From assembly GCA_027627225.1 (NCBI GenBank), contig CM051030.1:6420501-6484500 (forward strand): a stretch of 64,000 nucleotides of DNA, in the 5' to 3' direction. This document shows, piece by piece, positions 11,701 through 26,700 of this stretch. The notes under the pieces are model-generated. The model was not told the origin of the DNA and ran no database searches. It was given only the letters and a program-made list of their open reading frames with translations. Numbering within the stretch: position 1 is the first letter of the stretch; every line of letters starts with the position of its first letter. This stretch comes from Congeria kusceri (taxonomy: Eukaryota; Mollusca; Bivalvia; Myida; Dreissenidae). Made by a program: the position numbers and the translations under genes.

Positions 11701-14700
11701 AGGACAACTAAATGATGTTACATACCAAATATGAAATCTCTGGGCCTTGCAATTTCAGAGTAGAAGATTTTATAATTCATTTTGCTATATATTCTATATA
11801 AACCATGAGACCCCCGGGGCGTGGCAAGTGTTGACCCCAGGGCCATAATTTGAACAATCTTTGTAGAGGACCACTATAGGATGTTACATACCAAATATGA
11901 AACCTCTGGGCCTTGTGGTTTCAGAGGAGAAGAGTTTTGAAGTCATTTTGCTATATATTCTATATAAACCATGTGACCCCCGGGGCGTGGCCCGTTTTGA
12001 CTCCAGGGGCATAATTTGAACAAACTTTGTAGAGGACCACTATAGGATGTTACATAACAAATATGAAACCTCTGGGCCTTGTGGTTTCAGAGGAGAAGAT
12101 TTTTAAAGTCATTTTGCTATATATTCTATATAAACCATGTGACCCCCGGGGCGTGGCCCATATTGACCCCAGGGGCATAATTTGAACAATCTTTGTAGAG
12201 GACCTCTAGAGGATGTCACATATTAAATATGAAAGGTCTGAGCCTTTCGGTTTCATAGAAGATTTTTAAAGTTTTCACTTTTTAAATCTATTTTTAGCTC
12301 TGGTGACCTACATATTCAGCGGACCGGAAAGATTTGAACATTTTTAAAAGAGGTCCACCCACGGATCATTCCTGTGAAGTTTGGTGAAAATCTGCCAAGC
12401 AGTATAGGAGGAGATATTGTTTGAATGAAAAGTTGACGACGCACACACACACGCACGCACGACGGACAACGGGCGATCACAAAAGCTCACCATGAGCACT
12501 TTGTGCTCAGGTGAGCTAAAAACAAATTTTGCAAATGAAATGCATTAAAGTTGCATAAAGCGAGGTCTCGATATGAGGTATCTATGTATTAAGTTTTATT
12601 AAAATATCTCAATGCGTTCTCAAGTTATTGAGCGGAAACCATTTTTCTATTTTTAGTAACAGTGACCTTGACCCCACCCACCCCATATGCAATCCCAAGC
12701 GAGGTCTCGATATAAGGTATCTATGTATAAAGTTTCGATATAAGGTATCTATGTATAAAGTTTCATTAAAATATCTCAATACATTCTTAAGTTATTGAGC
12801 GGCAACCGTTTTTCTATTGTAGTAACAGTGACCTTGACCCTATACGCAATCGCAAGTGAGGTCTTGATATAAGGTGTGTATGTATTAAGTTTTATTAAAG
12901 TATCTCAATGCGTTCTCAAGTTATCCATCAAAAATCAGCTTAGAAAATTAAATGTCAATTTTATTGAAACTACGCATAGTTTTACCACTAGCCTTGTTTC
13001 ATTTTGTCTGCCCCTTACTGTAGCTGATCCAGATTTTGCTGCATACATTAAGTATTCAGGATAAAAAAACAAAAGGTATGTAATAAAGATATATATGCAC
13101 ACTATTTTTATATCATCCTGATGAAGGTTAGTAGTAAATTTAACACCACACATACTGACATACTGACCTATCACAGGCGAGTGGGCTCTTGGAAATACTC
13201 GTTTCCCGAAGCGTATACCGTGTACCACAAGCCCCTGGAACAACAAATCACCAGGGCCCGTATTCACCAACCCATTCTTAGACTTAAGATTAAAGAACAG
13301 ACTTAGACCCAAGAAAAAATATGTGTGTTCGCAAATAAGCTAGCTGGTCTTAATGATGCTTATGTTATTAACAAACCTTTTTAAATAAAAAACGCTATTA
13401 TTAGTTTGTAAATACTATGTAAGATTGAAATTATCGGGTGTTTGAGAACAAAACAGTTTTAAGAATATTCTTTATTCTAAGTCTTAAGTGTAAGAATGGG
13501 TTGGTGAATATGGGCCCTGGAATACTCACAATTATATTTTTAAAAATTTCTTATTATGTGTTAATTTTGTTTGCCCATTTACACAATTGCTGTCAGTTTA
13601 TACCACAACTAAAACAATCTGAAATAAGAAAATGTACATGAACAATGTCAAGTATGTTCAAAATAACTACTGGTAGTCATTTAATAGCAAACAAGTTAGA
13701 ATATATAAAAGAATATCAATAAATAGATATAAGAACATACTGAAGAAAAATGTTATGTAAGAGTAGTTCCTTTTTTTTTTTTTTTTTTTAAACAATAACC
13801 AAAAAACTTTTGAAATATACAGTACCTGTCATGCAAAACAAACATATTTCAAGCTTTGTGGAGTTTGGGAAATGGACTCAAGGGAGAGTTGAAGCAGAGT
13901 AAACATGTCAACTGTGTGTAATATAACAGAGTGATTACTCCGCGTCACTCGTCAGTTGTACTGCACGCTGAGCCACGCTGCATAATTTCGTAGCAGTATC
14001 TGGAAACCACTCTGGGCAACTCTGCGTAGATTTGCAGAGTAAGTACTTGCGCGAAATATTCTGACTCCGCGACAGCGAGTAAAATATTTGAGGCATATTG
14101 TGGACAAATCGGGCTGAATACATGTGCGTAAAGTGTCCTTCCGGATTAGCCTGCGCACACTGCAAAGGCTTATCCGGGATGACACTTTCCGGCTACAGTG
14201 GATTTATGTTTTGTAGAGACTTCCTTGAAACAGAAAATACCATAAAAGCGGAAAGTGTCGTCTCGGTTTGGCCTGTGTGAACTGCATAGACTGATCCGGG
14301 ACGACACTTTACGCAGATTAATTAAGCCCGGGTTTCCCACAAAACGCTTCATTAGTTTCACTTGAGCAGTACTGTACATCAGGAAACAGCAGGTAACGTA
14401 CGGAATCTGTGGACACGTAGAAGTGGTTTGGATCTGACGGCATGACCTGCATGTCCAGCGAGCGCAAGGCAGTCTTCAGTCGGCTGTCCCTGGGAACAGT
14501 GAAAATGTACCGTACTTAATTGAAGCATCCTTAAATATACATGTTACATCAGTCTATGCCCTAACCCACGAGACTGAAGCCCTGGACTAGTGCTTTTAAT
14601 TTGGAGCTAGTGGAAATGTGTACGCACGAGCCCGACCTGGCTAGTGGTTTTCCACAAAATAATCAGACTATTTTTCTATAAATGGCATACCAGTAGTGTA

Positions 14701-17700
14701 GTTTATAGTCCGTTATTTTCTGAACTGTCAAAACTTTTATACCGGTAATTTCACGGTGGTTGAATGCGTTATTCATATTATCGGCCAGCATTCATGATTT
14801 TTTCGATAGCATGCAACAGGTATAGGGTAGAAAATACTACCTGTGGTGTATGATATTTAAAGCAGGGTTTTCAATAGAGCAGTAATTTCCACCTATAAAT
14901 TTTGGAGAGCGAATAGCTTTGTGGTATATTGCTGAGCAGCTCGTCGGATCAACTCAGATTTTGCTGGTTCGAGGCCCGTCATTTAAAAAATATTTTGAGT
15001 AAAAAGGTAATATTTAAAATGTTAAATTGCATATTTATAAGCATAAGATTTTATATTTACATATATTTGCTATGTCATTTTCTTTTCTCTTTTTTCTATC
15101 TTTGCTTTTTTATTAGTTTTTAAATGCTCTTTAAAATGAATAATTCATAACATAACAATTTAGAAACAAAATCAGAGAAGCGCTTCTTTGTCTTAGTCTG
15201 CTGTGTCCTTCTCTGTGGGTCTTTTATTCGTGGAAATCATAATGTACTACAAGCAATCGTGATGAAACAATGTACAATCACAAAAAATTAAGTACAAAAA
15301 AGAAACAAAATGTATACCTGGTTGGGACTCGAACCCGGACTGCTCAGTTAACAACCGATGTTCAGTGCAGAATTGCTTATGCTGTTTTGCATGTATTTTG
15401 CATATCATAAAGGCTAATGAATACAACGGAAAACTGTGACAAAGTCAAATTTTTAAAATAACACATTTAACCACCGTGAAATTATTCATGTTTTGACAGT
15501 TCAGAAAAAATGGACAATACCTCCATTTGCAATTGTATACGCATGTTAAGTATTTGTTAACAACAGAAAACACATTATAAATTCAATAAAATAAACCAGT
15601 ACTTAAGCGACAACACCATATTTATGAATGACAATTTAGGAACCGTTTATGACATCATATATGACACGAATACACAAACTTATGACGTTTAAGCGTATCT
15701 CGTGCAATTGTATTTATTTATCTCCCAAAAACATAAAATAATAAGAAAATTTATTGATTTACGTCACTTGTGAAATTTTTTTTTTTTATTACCACTCGTG
15801 AAATAAAATCTGATCATACACTGAAACAGAAATCAACAAATATCCTCTATATCCTAAATTACAATGTGACTTCAAAGATGTACATGCATAATCAATGAAG
15901 CTACAACACACATCTTACACTTCACTGACTTCACAGCAAATTTACAATTCGTTGAACATCATATATTTAAGAAATAATATTTGATTTATCATTGCTTATC
16001 GGCCAATAAACAACCATTTGGAGTTCTGATTGTAGGAATTAGACCACGAGGATATTAACCCAAGTGGTTTAATAGCCACACATCAACGACAAAGTGTTGT
16101 TTATTGACCGCTAAACAACGATAATGCAAAATTATTTTAATTTCGACATACAAAGTTTTATCTGAAATTTTAACCTACACATTTTACAGTTTACATACTG
16201 CGAATCCAAAGTTGACCTACTGCAAACTGTCGGTTAAATGGACTATTTGAAATAGGATACAGGCATGTGATATTTTAATAGAACAAAGTACAAATGTTTC
16301 TCCGCTCTATTCAAAGACAGTTATAACAAGTGCGATGCCACTGCTTTTTTTTTTTTTAAACGTCACAAACTGATCTTAAGTCTCTGGCTTTGCACTATGG
16401 CAACCTAAAATTGATTTGTCACGTTTTCAAGCAAAAACAAAGGCCATGTCACAGTTGATGCAATGATCACAAAACATGGGGGAAAAACCTTGGTACTTGG
16501 TGCTAATGAACTTTCAAATATCTGACTTGTAATCCAAGAAAATCCTAATAAATTGAGATTGCAGTTGACTTAAGTACAACTTAATTTAAGATTTTCCTTG
16601 AAAGCTTTTTGAATACAGGCCCAGGAGCCGTATTCCACAAACATCTTAAGTAATATCTTATCCTTAACCTTAAAATCATCATTTTATTATTTCTTTTGTT
16701 CAGTACATTGTGCTTACTGTTAATTAGTTATCACCTACAGTGTTAATGTTTGTTCATGAAAACATTAAAAGAATCTCGAATGTATACAAAAAAAATTTAA
16801 TGTAACAGTTTGAAATTTTTAACCTAAGTGAAAATTTTTAAGACACATTGAAGATGCTTCTGAAATATGGTCCCAGGTCCTGTTCTGATCCCTGACGGTG
16901 CTCACCTGGCGGAGTTCTGCAGGCAGATGGAGGAGCTCTTGATCAGCTTCACGCTGGCCCCCGGTAGCAGCCCCAGGTCGTTCTCGGCCCCAGAGATGTC
17001 CCCCGCCCCCGTCTCAGCCACAACCTGCAAGGAGGTAGAAATACAAACATACATATAGGACAATACAGTGACCTCGGGGGGCAAGTCTAAGTGACATGAA
17101 CTTTTATATGTTCCCTTTTACTGGAATTTTTCTTAACATTCATTTTAGTCTGCAGAATGTGGGGTTTTGCTTAGAAATCCTCCACCCCTCGGCCACAACC
17201 TGCCCATAAGAGGTTAGAATGACTACTGTAAAATCAATTCATTTGTTGTCTACATTTATTTTGCACATTCTTGTAGAACAGCTAATTAGCCTGGTCTTTA
17301 AATAGCACATTTTTTATTTTTTCGTCTTTCTTTTTTGTCTATAGAATAATGGGGATTTCAATCATATACACCAATATCTTAAATCATTTACACAAAGTAC
17401 CTAGCGTTCATGATGTTGGATTCATGTGGAAGCAATTTCAGTTGGACTGAAAATGCATAGCTGCATTCCACCAACATAGTGTTTTTTTCACCTTTGTGTG
17501 AAAGGTGGCAGTGCCCTTCAGATGGGAAATTTTACGCCAAAACGTTTTTTGTTTTTTTTCAAAAGCATTATTACATATTTATATCCTACCTTTTATCAAA
17601 CATTAATGAATTGCTTCGCTACAAATGATAACTAAGATTATGCACTAACTTGGTTTGATGAAAAATTGTTGGGATTGTTTCACTAAAATTCCTCTATCTT

Positions 17701-20700
17701 AGTCTATTTTTGCCAGATTTTGGCCATTTTTTTAAAATAATAAAGCTTATATTCTGAGGGTAATTTTAAGGTAAATATAGGGGAATATATATATACTTAT
17801 TAAGCAGGGGAATGGGGCCGAATTTCGGCCCAAATCAGACCTAAAAAAAACAACACTGCAACAGTGCATGTATAGGAAAAGGCGTGACTAGCTAGGCTTT
17901 ACAATCTTACCCAGAAATGCAGCACAGAACTCTCCTCTGTGGACACCAGCTGGAATGACATGCCAACTGATGACTCTGAAAACACACATCCTCCAAATTA
18001 TAATTTATGTTCCAAGTACATCACTGTTTCACTGCTATGGAGCACTGTTTGTCTTGGTTATAGTGCTTATAGCACTTATGTTCTTACAACTACATTCAAG
18101 ATCTAACAACTTACTTTGTGAAATAATTTATCATACCACTATGCTGATATCGCCCTGATACAAAGGTGCCTGATATATATTTATATATTTTTTTATATCA
18201 GGTCAGTAGCGTTTATATCAGTCAATGTTTGGAGGTATGTCATATTACACGAAATCCGCTTCTAAAGTCAGCATTTTCAGAAAAAAATGAATCAGATTTA
18301 ACAAAACAAACAATCTGAGACCAAGAACATATATAGTTTATTATTTTTAATCATCATAAATCACAAACGTTATTTTTAAATATTCACATAAACCCACATT
18401 TTGGTACTGGTATGATGTCTTCAATGGAAAAATAAATCATCAATACACAGTTATTTCAATACATTTTAAATAAATGAACCAAAAGTCACTACACAGAATC
18501 AGTTTATGTTGAGTCTCAAACATTTTTTGACCAAAAATTGAACACGCTATAGTCATTATTGAAACGATCTTCAAAATGTCAATTTCAATACACAACTTCA
18601 AAGTCATGAAAATGGCATCTCAAAACAATTCGTCAATGCGTGTTCTCCGATGAAATTGACCGTTGCAATCCATTTCAGTTTGCGTTTCCAATATTATATG
18701 AATAGACGTGTGTGTAATCTATGTATTCGTAGTGAAAAAATATAGTTAATCTATTCGAAATGTTAATAATAAGGTATTATCCTGTCACCTTTTAGAAATC
18801 CATAACTACATGTACATGAATGTGTAAAAGCCGGCTCAGTAAAATCAGCGCGGCTCTTAGTTTTTAAATATGTAAAAAATCAGCTCGTTTGGTGTAATTT
18901 TAAGAAAAACGTGGTATGATAAATAGAAAAACAGGTTACTGCCTGGTCTTGTGTAATATATCAGGTTCGGCACGAATACAATAACGGCTCAGCAAGCCTC
19001 GCCGTTATATTATTCTAAGCCTCACCTGATATATTACAGAAGACCAGGCAGTAACCTGTTATTCCCTATATATCAAGAAGAGTACACTCAACAAAAGTTA
19101 TAATGCACCAAATGGAAATAAATGGAAATGGTTGTATTTTCTTAATTTATAGGAATTTCAGCCCGAAAGGTCAGCTATGATTATTTGAGTTATACATGCA
19201 TGTGTTCAAACCAAAATATTGGAAAGAATTTTGTGTTTACCATGGCGCAGCTGAAATTCTTATAAATAAAGAAAATACAACAATTTCCACTTGGTGCGTT
19301 ATAACCTAAGTGTAGTCATTTACTAAAAACTGTATCAACACGAAGACGTGCTACATACTGTTCTCAACTTGTTCACACTAACTGCACTATAATTAGTATT
19401 GTTTGTTTGGATTTTTCGCCGTATTTAACAGTATTTCAGTTATATAATGGTGGTCAGTTAAACTACTCACACTTTTCCTGGGCAAGCCGATCTAAGCGGA
19501 TAACCAGAACAAAGTGCACACACTTATGCCAGTAACTGACAACTGCCCTACTTGAATCGGAGGTAGGGGGAGAATGGCCGTAGAAATTATTTCATGACCA
19601 ATGCCCACACAAGTTATGTGGCCGGACCGGGGAGTGAACTCACGATCCCCAGATTCACAGTCCTGAGCTCTACCAACTGAGCTAGCCGGTCCGGTCTATA
19701 ATTAGTACAAAATGTCGTTAACACACTTAGCATGATATATGTGCACATTTTGTTCTATCCTTACTAAAATGTTCAAAACTAGTATATGAAAATATTTAAC
19801 AAATAGTTGACTGACCTCAAACTTAACTTGTCTCTTTGTTAATGCAATTAGTATAAAATGTGGTGAAGATACTTGACAAGATATACATGTACACATGTAT
19901 GCCTCAATGTGTAGGTTGATTAAAACGTTAAATATATTCACAATGTCTACAACAGTTTACTGATGTTGATTAACATAAATATGTTAAACAATGTCAACTA
20001 AGACAATAGTTTACTAATATACAAGTACCGGGGAAGGTACATTTCATATGTTTATTAACAAGACAATGGTTAACTAATATAGGTACATTTTGCATGTTGA
20101 TTAACATGTGAAATATATTGAAGTGTTTACTAACACACTAGTTTACGGATACAGTAAAACCCCACTAATACGACCAGTTGAGGGTCTTAATAAAAGTGGT
20201 CTTAATAGCGGGGTGGTCGTATTATCGAGGTACGGCAGATCACCGAGTCAGTACATTAAAACGTCTGTGTAGTTTTAATTAAAATAATGAATAATGGATA
20301 GAAAACGTAACTTCCAATTTGTTTTCAAAAAATGTTTTATTGAATACAGATTATGTAGCATATAGTCATGGATATGAACTTCACATTAAGTTTGGAAATT
20401 AATTAAAACTTTATTAACTAAGCCCATTTAAGGTTCAGCATTCATCAGTGTTACCTACTAACTGCCAGATAGTGTCAATTAACGTAATATGAGACACAGT
20501 CGATGTGCTAATCCCTTATAAAAGCAGTTGTAACATTGTTTTTCACACGTTCCATTTATACCGCAAACATTATGTTATCTCCACGGCATATGTTGTTAAT
20601 GGATGATGTTAAGTGTCAACGACCAAATGACACTGGTCGCAATAACGGGGTTATTTTGAGCGTTATTTAGTACTTTCGGTCTGGGATTAGTGGTCGTAAT

Positions 20701-23700
20701 ACGGAATAGCGGGATGCCCATATAATCGGGGTTTGCGACCATTTAAATATATAGAAAAACAATCTGGTCTTTTAAAAAGTGTCCGCTTAAGCGGGATGGT
20801 CGTAAAATCGAGGTGGTCACAAAGCGGGGTTTTAGTGTAACTGGTGCCTCATAAATAACTTGTTTCATTCAAGCCAGAACTTACCTTCGGATGCTTGGGC
20901 CTGGTTTTGAGAATCACTTTTATGAGCACTGAAAACAGATTTATAAACTGTGTTACCTTTTTTACCTAACACAGTACAGGCAAACCTTGTTAAGTCGATA
21001 TGATATGATACGTTTATTGCATGAAAACATTATACAATGCTTATCGCAAACATAACAAATGTAAATGGAGAAAGTTACCGAGCCGATAATAAAACCCTTT
21101 AAAATAAAGGTATTTTGAATGACACATTTCAATGTTTTTCATTAGACCCAATGAGAAATAAATTTGTATTAACCTCATAAGTATAGTGCTCGATGTTAAC
21201 CTCTATTCAATTAAATGATTTTATTAAAAGTTGGTAATAATTTATTAGTAAGACATTTAAAACCAACGTATTTTAACGTTTATTTTAACTGTTGACTGTA
21301 ATGAAAAAAGTGTAAACTGGTTGCCAAGCTCAATCAAGGGCTGCCATGTCATTAATTTAACTGATCTTTAAAACATAACAGTGGTTTGGTTGAAACGAAA
21401 TTGTGTGCAAATCAAGTTGGCAGTGATGACAGTCAAAGTCTGAAAATGTGATGTCAATTTGGACTAACACTGTGAATTGGCAACTCATAATTGCTGTCAC
21501 TGTTTGGACCAGATGTACTGGTTCCTAAATAGTGATACATTGGAACAGCAATTTTCTATTGAAATAAAAGAGAAAATCAGGAATGGAAATATTAACCCAT
21601 ATAACAAGGAATTCATGTTAACAAAGTTATAATATATATTGTGTGATTTGGGCAACGGTCTAAACAAAGTTTGGGTACGGTAGGGATTGAGTTTTTGTTT
21701 TTAACTTTTTTTTAAAGAAATATTTCGTAAAAAGAAACATTAAAAATTATCTAAAATCTGGCGAATACGGATTTAACAGAAAACAATCATAGCTAAAAAT
21801 GTAAGGGTCAAGGGGTTTTCTTTAGGAAGGGTCGGGTTGCCTGAAACCCAGAAATATTCTTTTTTGCCTAACGGTAAACCATTGTACTACTGTTATCTAC
21901 TGTTTTTCATTTAGATATAAGTATTCACAAAACTGAAAACACACTACAGACGACTCCTGATGGCTCGACGACGCCGGGACCAGCAAGGAAACTTCTCGCC
22001 ATCGAAACTTTGAGCCAAACAGAGTTTGAGAAAGTGTACTTATACAGGTACGGGTGGTAATCCAACTGCCTTATTTTCTGTTCTGTTATTTTCAAATCTC
22101 CAATTGAAGAGGATTCAGATATATATATCATGGTTATTAACAGTTGTCAAACAAGTATTATATATTTTATTATATGCTTTTAAGTGAAATATCGAATTTT
22201 ATTGGTGGAATAAAATGTCATATTTTCACTGTTCGAGCAGTGAAAATGTAAGATTTTATATTTTCACTGCAGTCAAAATATAACATAAAACGGACTATTT
22301 CTCCACAAACAGCATCGATCTACAAGCAGTGGTTTACAACCCTTGAAAAATTTATATACATGTACAGTATGTACATGCATATGTTTACATAAAACACATT
22401 ATAAAATTCAACAAAATTATAATTTAGCGACAACGACTCACAAACTATAGCACTTTTTTCCCACCATACTATCAAGTGACAGTTTTGGAATCATCTATGA
22501 CGTCATTTTTATGACATCAGAATACATGAACTTGTGACGTTTAAGCTTATCTCGTGCAATTTTATTTATTTATTGTCAAAAAGCATAAAATAAAAAGAAA
22601 ATGTGTTGATTTTTGGTGTAAGATCGTAGTTTATTTCACTCGTGATCATAGCAAATAGATATTTTCTATGAACACTCGTGAAATAAAATACGATCTTACA
22701 CCGAAATCAACAAATATCCTCTATTTAGTAATGTCAGTTTGTGAAAGCTGCGAAATCAGTTATAGCCTTCTCTCAACACCTGACTCTTATCAGGGCAACT
22801 AATCTATCAACTACTCGCTGTGACCGAAGCATGTTTCAGCCAAACAATTAACAAATGTGTAAAACTGTAACTGGAACCATGACAAACGCTTTATGAGTCC
22901 GATAATTTCGACCCTTGCAAATATGAGCTAAACAGAAATTTATAGGAATGTATAGCAATAGAATATCAGTCCCTTGAAGAACTTCGAGCCCACAGGTATA
23001 TGAAACTAAAGAATAACACTTAACAATGTAATGTACTTTGAAAACGGGTGTGGAAATCCTATGCCCGACTTGTCCGACATGGGTATTTTTACTGTTGGAC
23101 TAGTAAATTTTTCCTGTCTACTTGTCCATGGACAAGTACGATTTCAGGGTAACAAATCATGTTTCATTATTATTTAATAAAAAACATATATCAAGTAGGC
23201 CTGGAATAAAAACTATATATTATATGGACAAGTTACTATTGCTTGCGGGCAAGTAGATTTTTGCAAGGAACTTGCAAATACATATACAATTAAACAATTT
23301 TGATATTTCCACACCCCTGCTTTGAAGTTTATTGGTCAGATTTATTGTATTATCATAGCAGACCTGAGAATGGAAGTTACAAAACACAGATGAAACTTCT
23401 AAGCCCCCTTCAAAACTTGTCTTTTTTCCACAGATATGACAAAGTTAAACTTTCCTGAAGAAAATTTAAAGTGACAAAGGATGTGGGTGCGCAAATGAAG
23501 TGTTTGTGAAGATTGATGAATGGAAATTAATCTGGGCCGATATTCACCGACCCATTTCTATACTTAAGACTTAGAATAAAGAATATTCTTCAAACTCTTT
23601 CTTTTTCTATGAGTGCTGTAAATTTGAATCTTGCTTGGTATTCATCCACTCGAATTACAGCGTTCTTTATTTAGAACGATTTGTTAATGACATAAGCAAC

Positions 23701-26700
23701 ATTGGTACCTAGCATATTTGCAAACACATTAGTCGTGTTTTTTTCGAGTCGAAGTCTGTTCTTTATTATTTAAGTCTAAGAATGGGCTGGTAAATAGGGA
23801 CCCTGTTAACAATATCTGGGGAGGAGTTTAAAATATTAGTGGCAGAAAACGGGAAAGGTAATTGTATAGGTACACTAGAGACACACAAATACCTATCTGG
23901 GTTGGAGTAAATGGGTTCTATGCTGGTCACCTGACTGTGGGGGACACAAAAATGGCGGAAACCAAGTACAGGTAAATTAAACGAGGTACACTAGAGACAC
24001 ACTTATACCTATCTGGGTAGGAGTAAATGGGTTCTATGCTGGTCACCTGACTGTGGGGTACACAAAAATGGTGGAAACCAAGTACAGATAAATTAAACGA
24101 GGACACTTCACATTTACTGTATTGGTCTGGGTCCATATTCCAGAAACATCTCAAGTTTATCTTAAAATGTTTTCACTTAAGTTCCAATTTTTGTAATGTA
24201 ATATTTGTAAAACTACGTATGCATTTGTGAATCCCTGTACAGTTTAGTCAACAATAGTTAATATCCTTCTTTCCTATAGATTCAGCTATTCCTATAGATT
24301 CGGCCACCCCCAGATAATGGAAATTAACAATTATTTCTTATTAAATTTGTGTTAGTTATCTGTATTGAGACCATTCTATCACTTAAATATTGTTTTTGGC
24401 TTAAAAAATTGTGAATTTTATATTTTGTCTGAGAAAATTACAATTTTTATAAGAAATTCCCCAAAATTGCTACACACTTTGTGCACAAGCCAAGAATTTT
24501 GTAAACATTCATTTTCAAACTGTATGCTAGTGTGTGTTAGTCTAATAAAGAATGCTTCTAATGAATTGTATCAAAATTGTAACAAATTTTTAGCGTTTTC
24601 TTATCAAAATGAAAACTGAACCAAATGATAGGAAACATCTGACAAATTCATGGTTGCTAGGGAACCTTCCTAGAATTGGTCAGTAACTAAGTGAATGGCT
24701 GATCTCTACATTATCTGGCCTTTATTTAGTAGGACAGACCTTAAAGTTATAGGTAAAAGTCTCACTGGTGTTGAAACTGTGTTCATTTAGGGTATAAAAG
24801 CAGTTTTAAGTGGCCGAATATACAGGAAAAGAGGCTAGTTAAAAAGATAATTAACAAACACTTAGCACAATGACGTTTAAATACGAAATAAAATGTTAAT
24901 GACAAAATAAATAGTACATTTAAGATGCTTCTGGAATATGGCCCCAGATTTATTGTATTATTATAGCAAGCACGAGAATGGAAAAAAACAGTCTTGTTGA
25001 TTGTACACAGATCTGACAACGTTAAACTGTAATATGGCCCCAGATTTATTGTATTATTATAGCAAACACGAGAATGGAAAAAACAGTCTTGTTGATTGTA
25101 CACAGATCTGACAACGTTATACTGGAATATGGCCCCAGATTTATTGTATTATTATAGCAAGCATGAGAATGGAAAAAACAGTCTTGTTGATTGTACACAG
25201 ATCTGACAACGTTATACTGGAATATGGCCCCAGATTTATTGTATTATTATAGCAAGCATGAGAATGGAAAAAACAGTCTTGTTGATTGTACACAGATCTG
25301 ACAACGTTATACTGGAATATGGCCCCAGATTTATTGTATTATTATAGCAAGCATGAGAATGGAAAAAACAGTCTTGTTGATTGTACACAGATCTGACAAC
25401 GTTAAACTGTAATATGGCCCCAGATTTATTGTATTATTATAGCAAGCATGAGAATGGAAAAAACAGTCTTGTTGATTGTACACAGATCTGACAACGTTAT
25501 ACTGGAATATGGCCCCAGATTTATTGTATTATTATAGCAAGCATGAGAATGGAAAAAACAGTCTTGTTGATTGTACACAGATCTGACAACGTTATACTGT
25601 AATATGGCCCCAGATTTATTGTATTATTATAGCAAGCATGAGAATGGAAAAAACAGTTTTGTTGATTGTACACAGATCTGACAACGTTATACTGGAATAT
25701 GGCCCCAGATTTATTGTATTATTATAGCAAGCATGAGAATGGAAAAACAGTCTTGTTGATTGTACACAGATCTGACGACGTTATACTGGAATATGGCCCC
25801 AGATTTATTGTATTATTATAGCAAGCATGAGAATGGAAAAAACAGTCTTGTTGATTGTACACAGAGCTGACAACGTTATACTGGAATATGGCCCCAGATT
25901 TATTGTATTATTATGGCAAGCACGAGAATGGAAAAAACAGTCTTGTTGATTGTACACAGATCTGACAACGTTATACTGGAATATGGCCCCAGATTTATTG
26001 TATTATTAAAGCATGCATGAGAATGGAAAAAACAGTCTTGTTGATTGTACACAGATCTTACAACGTTATACTTTTCCTATGAAAATGAAGAGAACAAGAC
26101 GAACATTTTTATGCTTGTTGTAGGTATAGAACCCGTCTCGTAATTGCACAGGTATACTAGAGACCACGTACCTCTCTGTGAAGGAGTAGATAGGCTGTAT
26201 GCAGGTCACCGGACTGTGGTGGTTCTCCTCACTGAGCACGCCAGCTGCAATATACAGGCCGAGTCACATGAACATGGTTGTAGGGGCAAATTCAGGGCCA
26301 TATTCACGAGTCACATGAACATGGTTGTAGGGGCAAATTCAGGGCCATATTCACGAGTCACATGAACATGGTTGTAAGGGCAAATTCAGGGCCATATTCA
26401 CGAGTCACATGAACATGGTTGTAGGGGCAAATTCAAGGCCATATTCACGAGTCACATGAACATGGTTGTAGGGGCAAATTCAGGGCCATATTCACGAGTC
26501 ACATGAACATGGTTGTAGGGGCAAATTCAGGGCCATATTCACGAGTCACATGAACATGGTTGTAGGGGCAAATTCAGGGCCATATTCACGAGTCACATGA
26601 ACATGGTTGTAGGGGCAAATTCAGGGCCATATTCACGAGTCACATGAACATGGTTGTAGGGGCAAATTCAGGGCCATATTCACGAGTCACATGAACATGG

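Noticed and set aside
12935..13312. 125-residue minus-strand frame as one gene
   Set aside because: Only 13168-13234 is exon ([14 protein letters not shown]); the rest reads through both splice sites and into a MITE.
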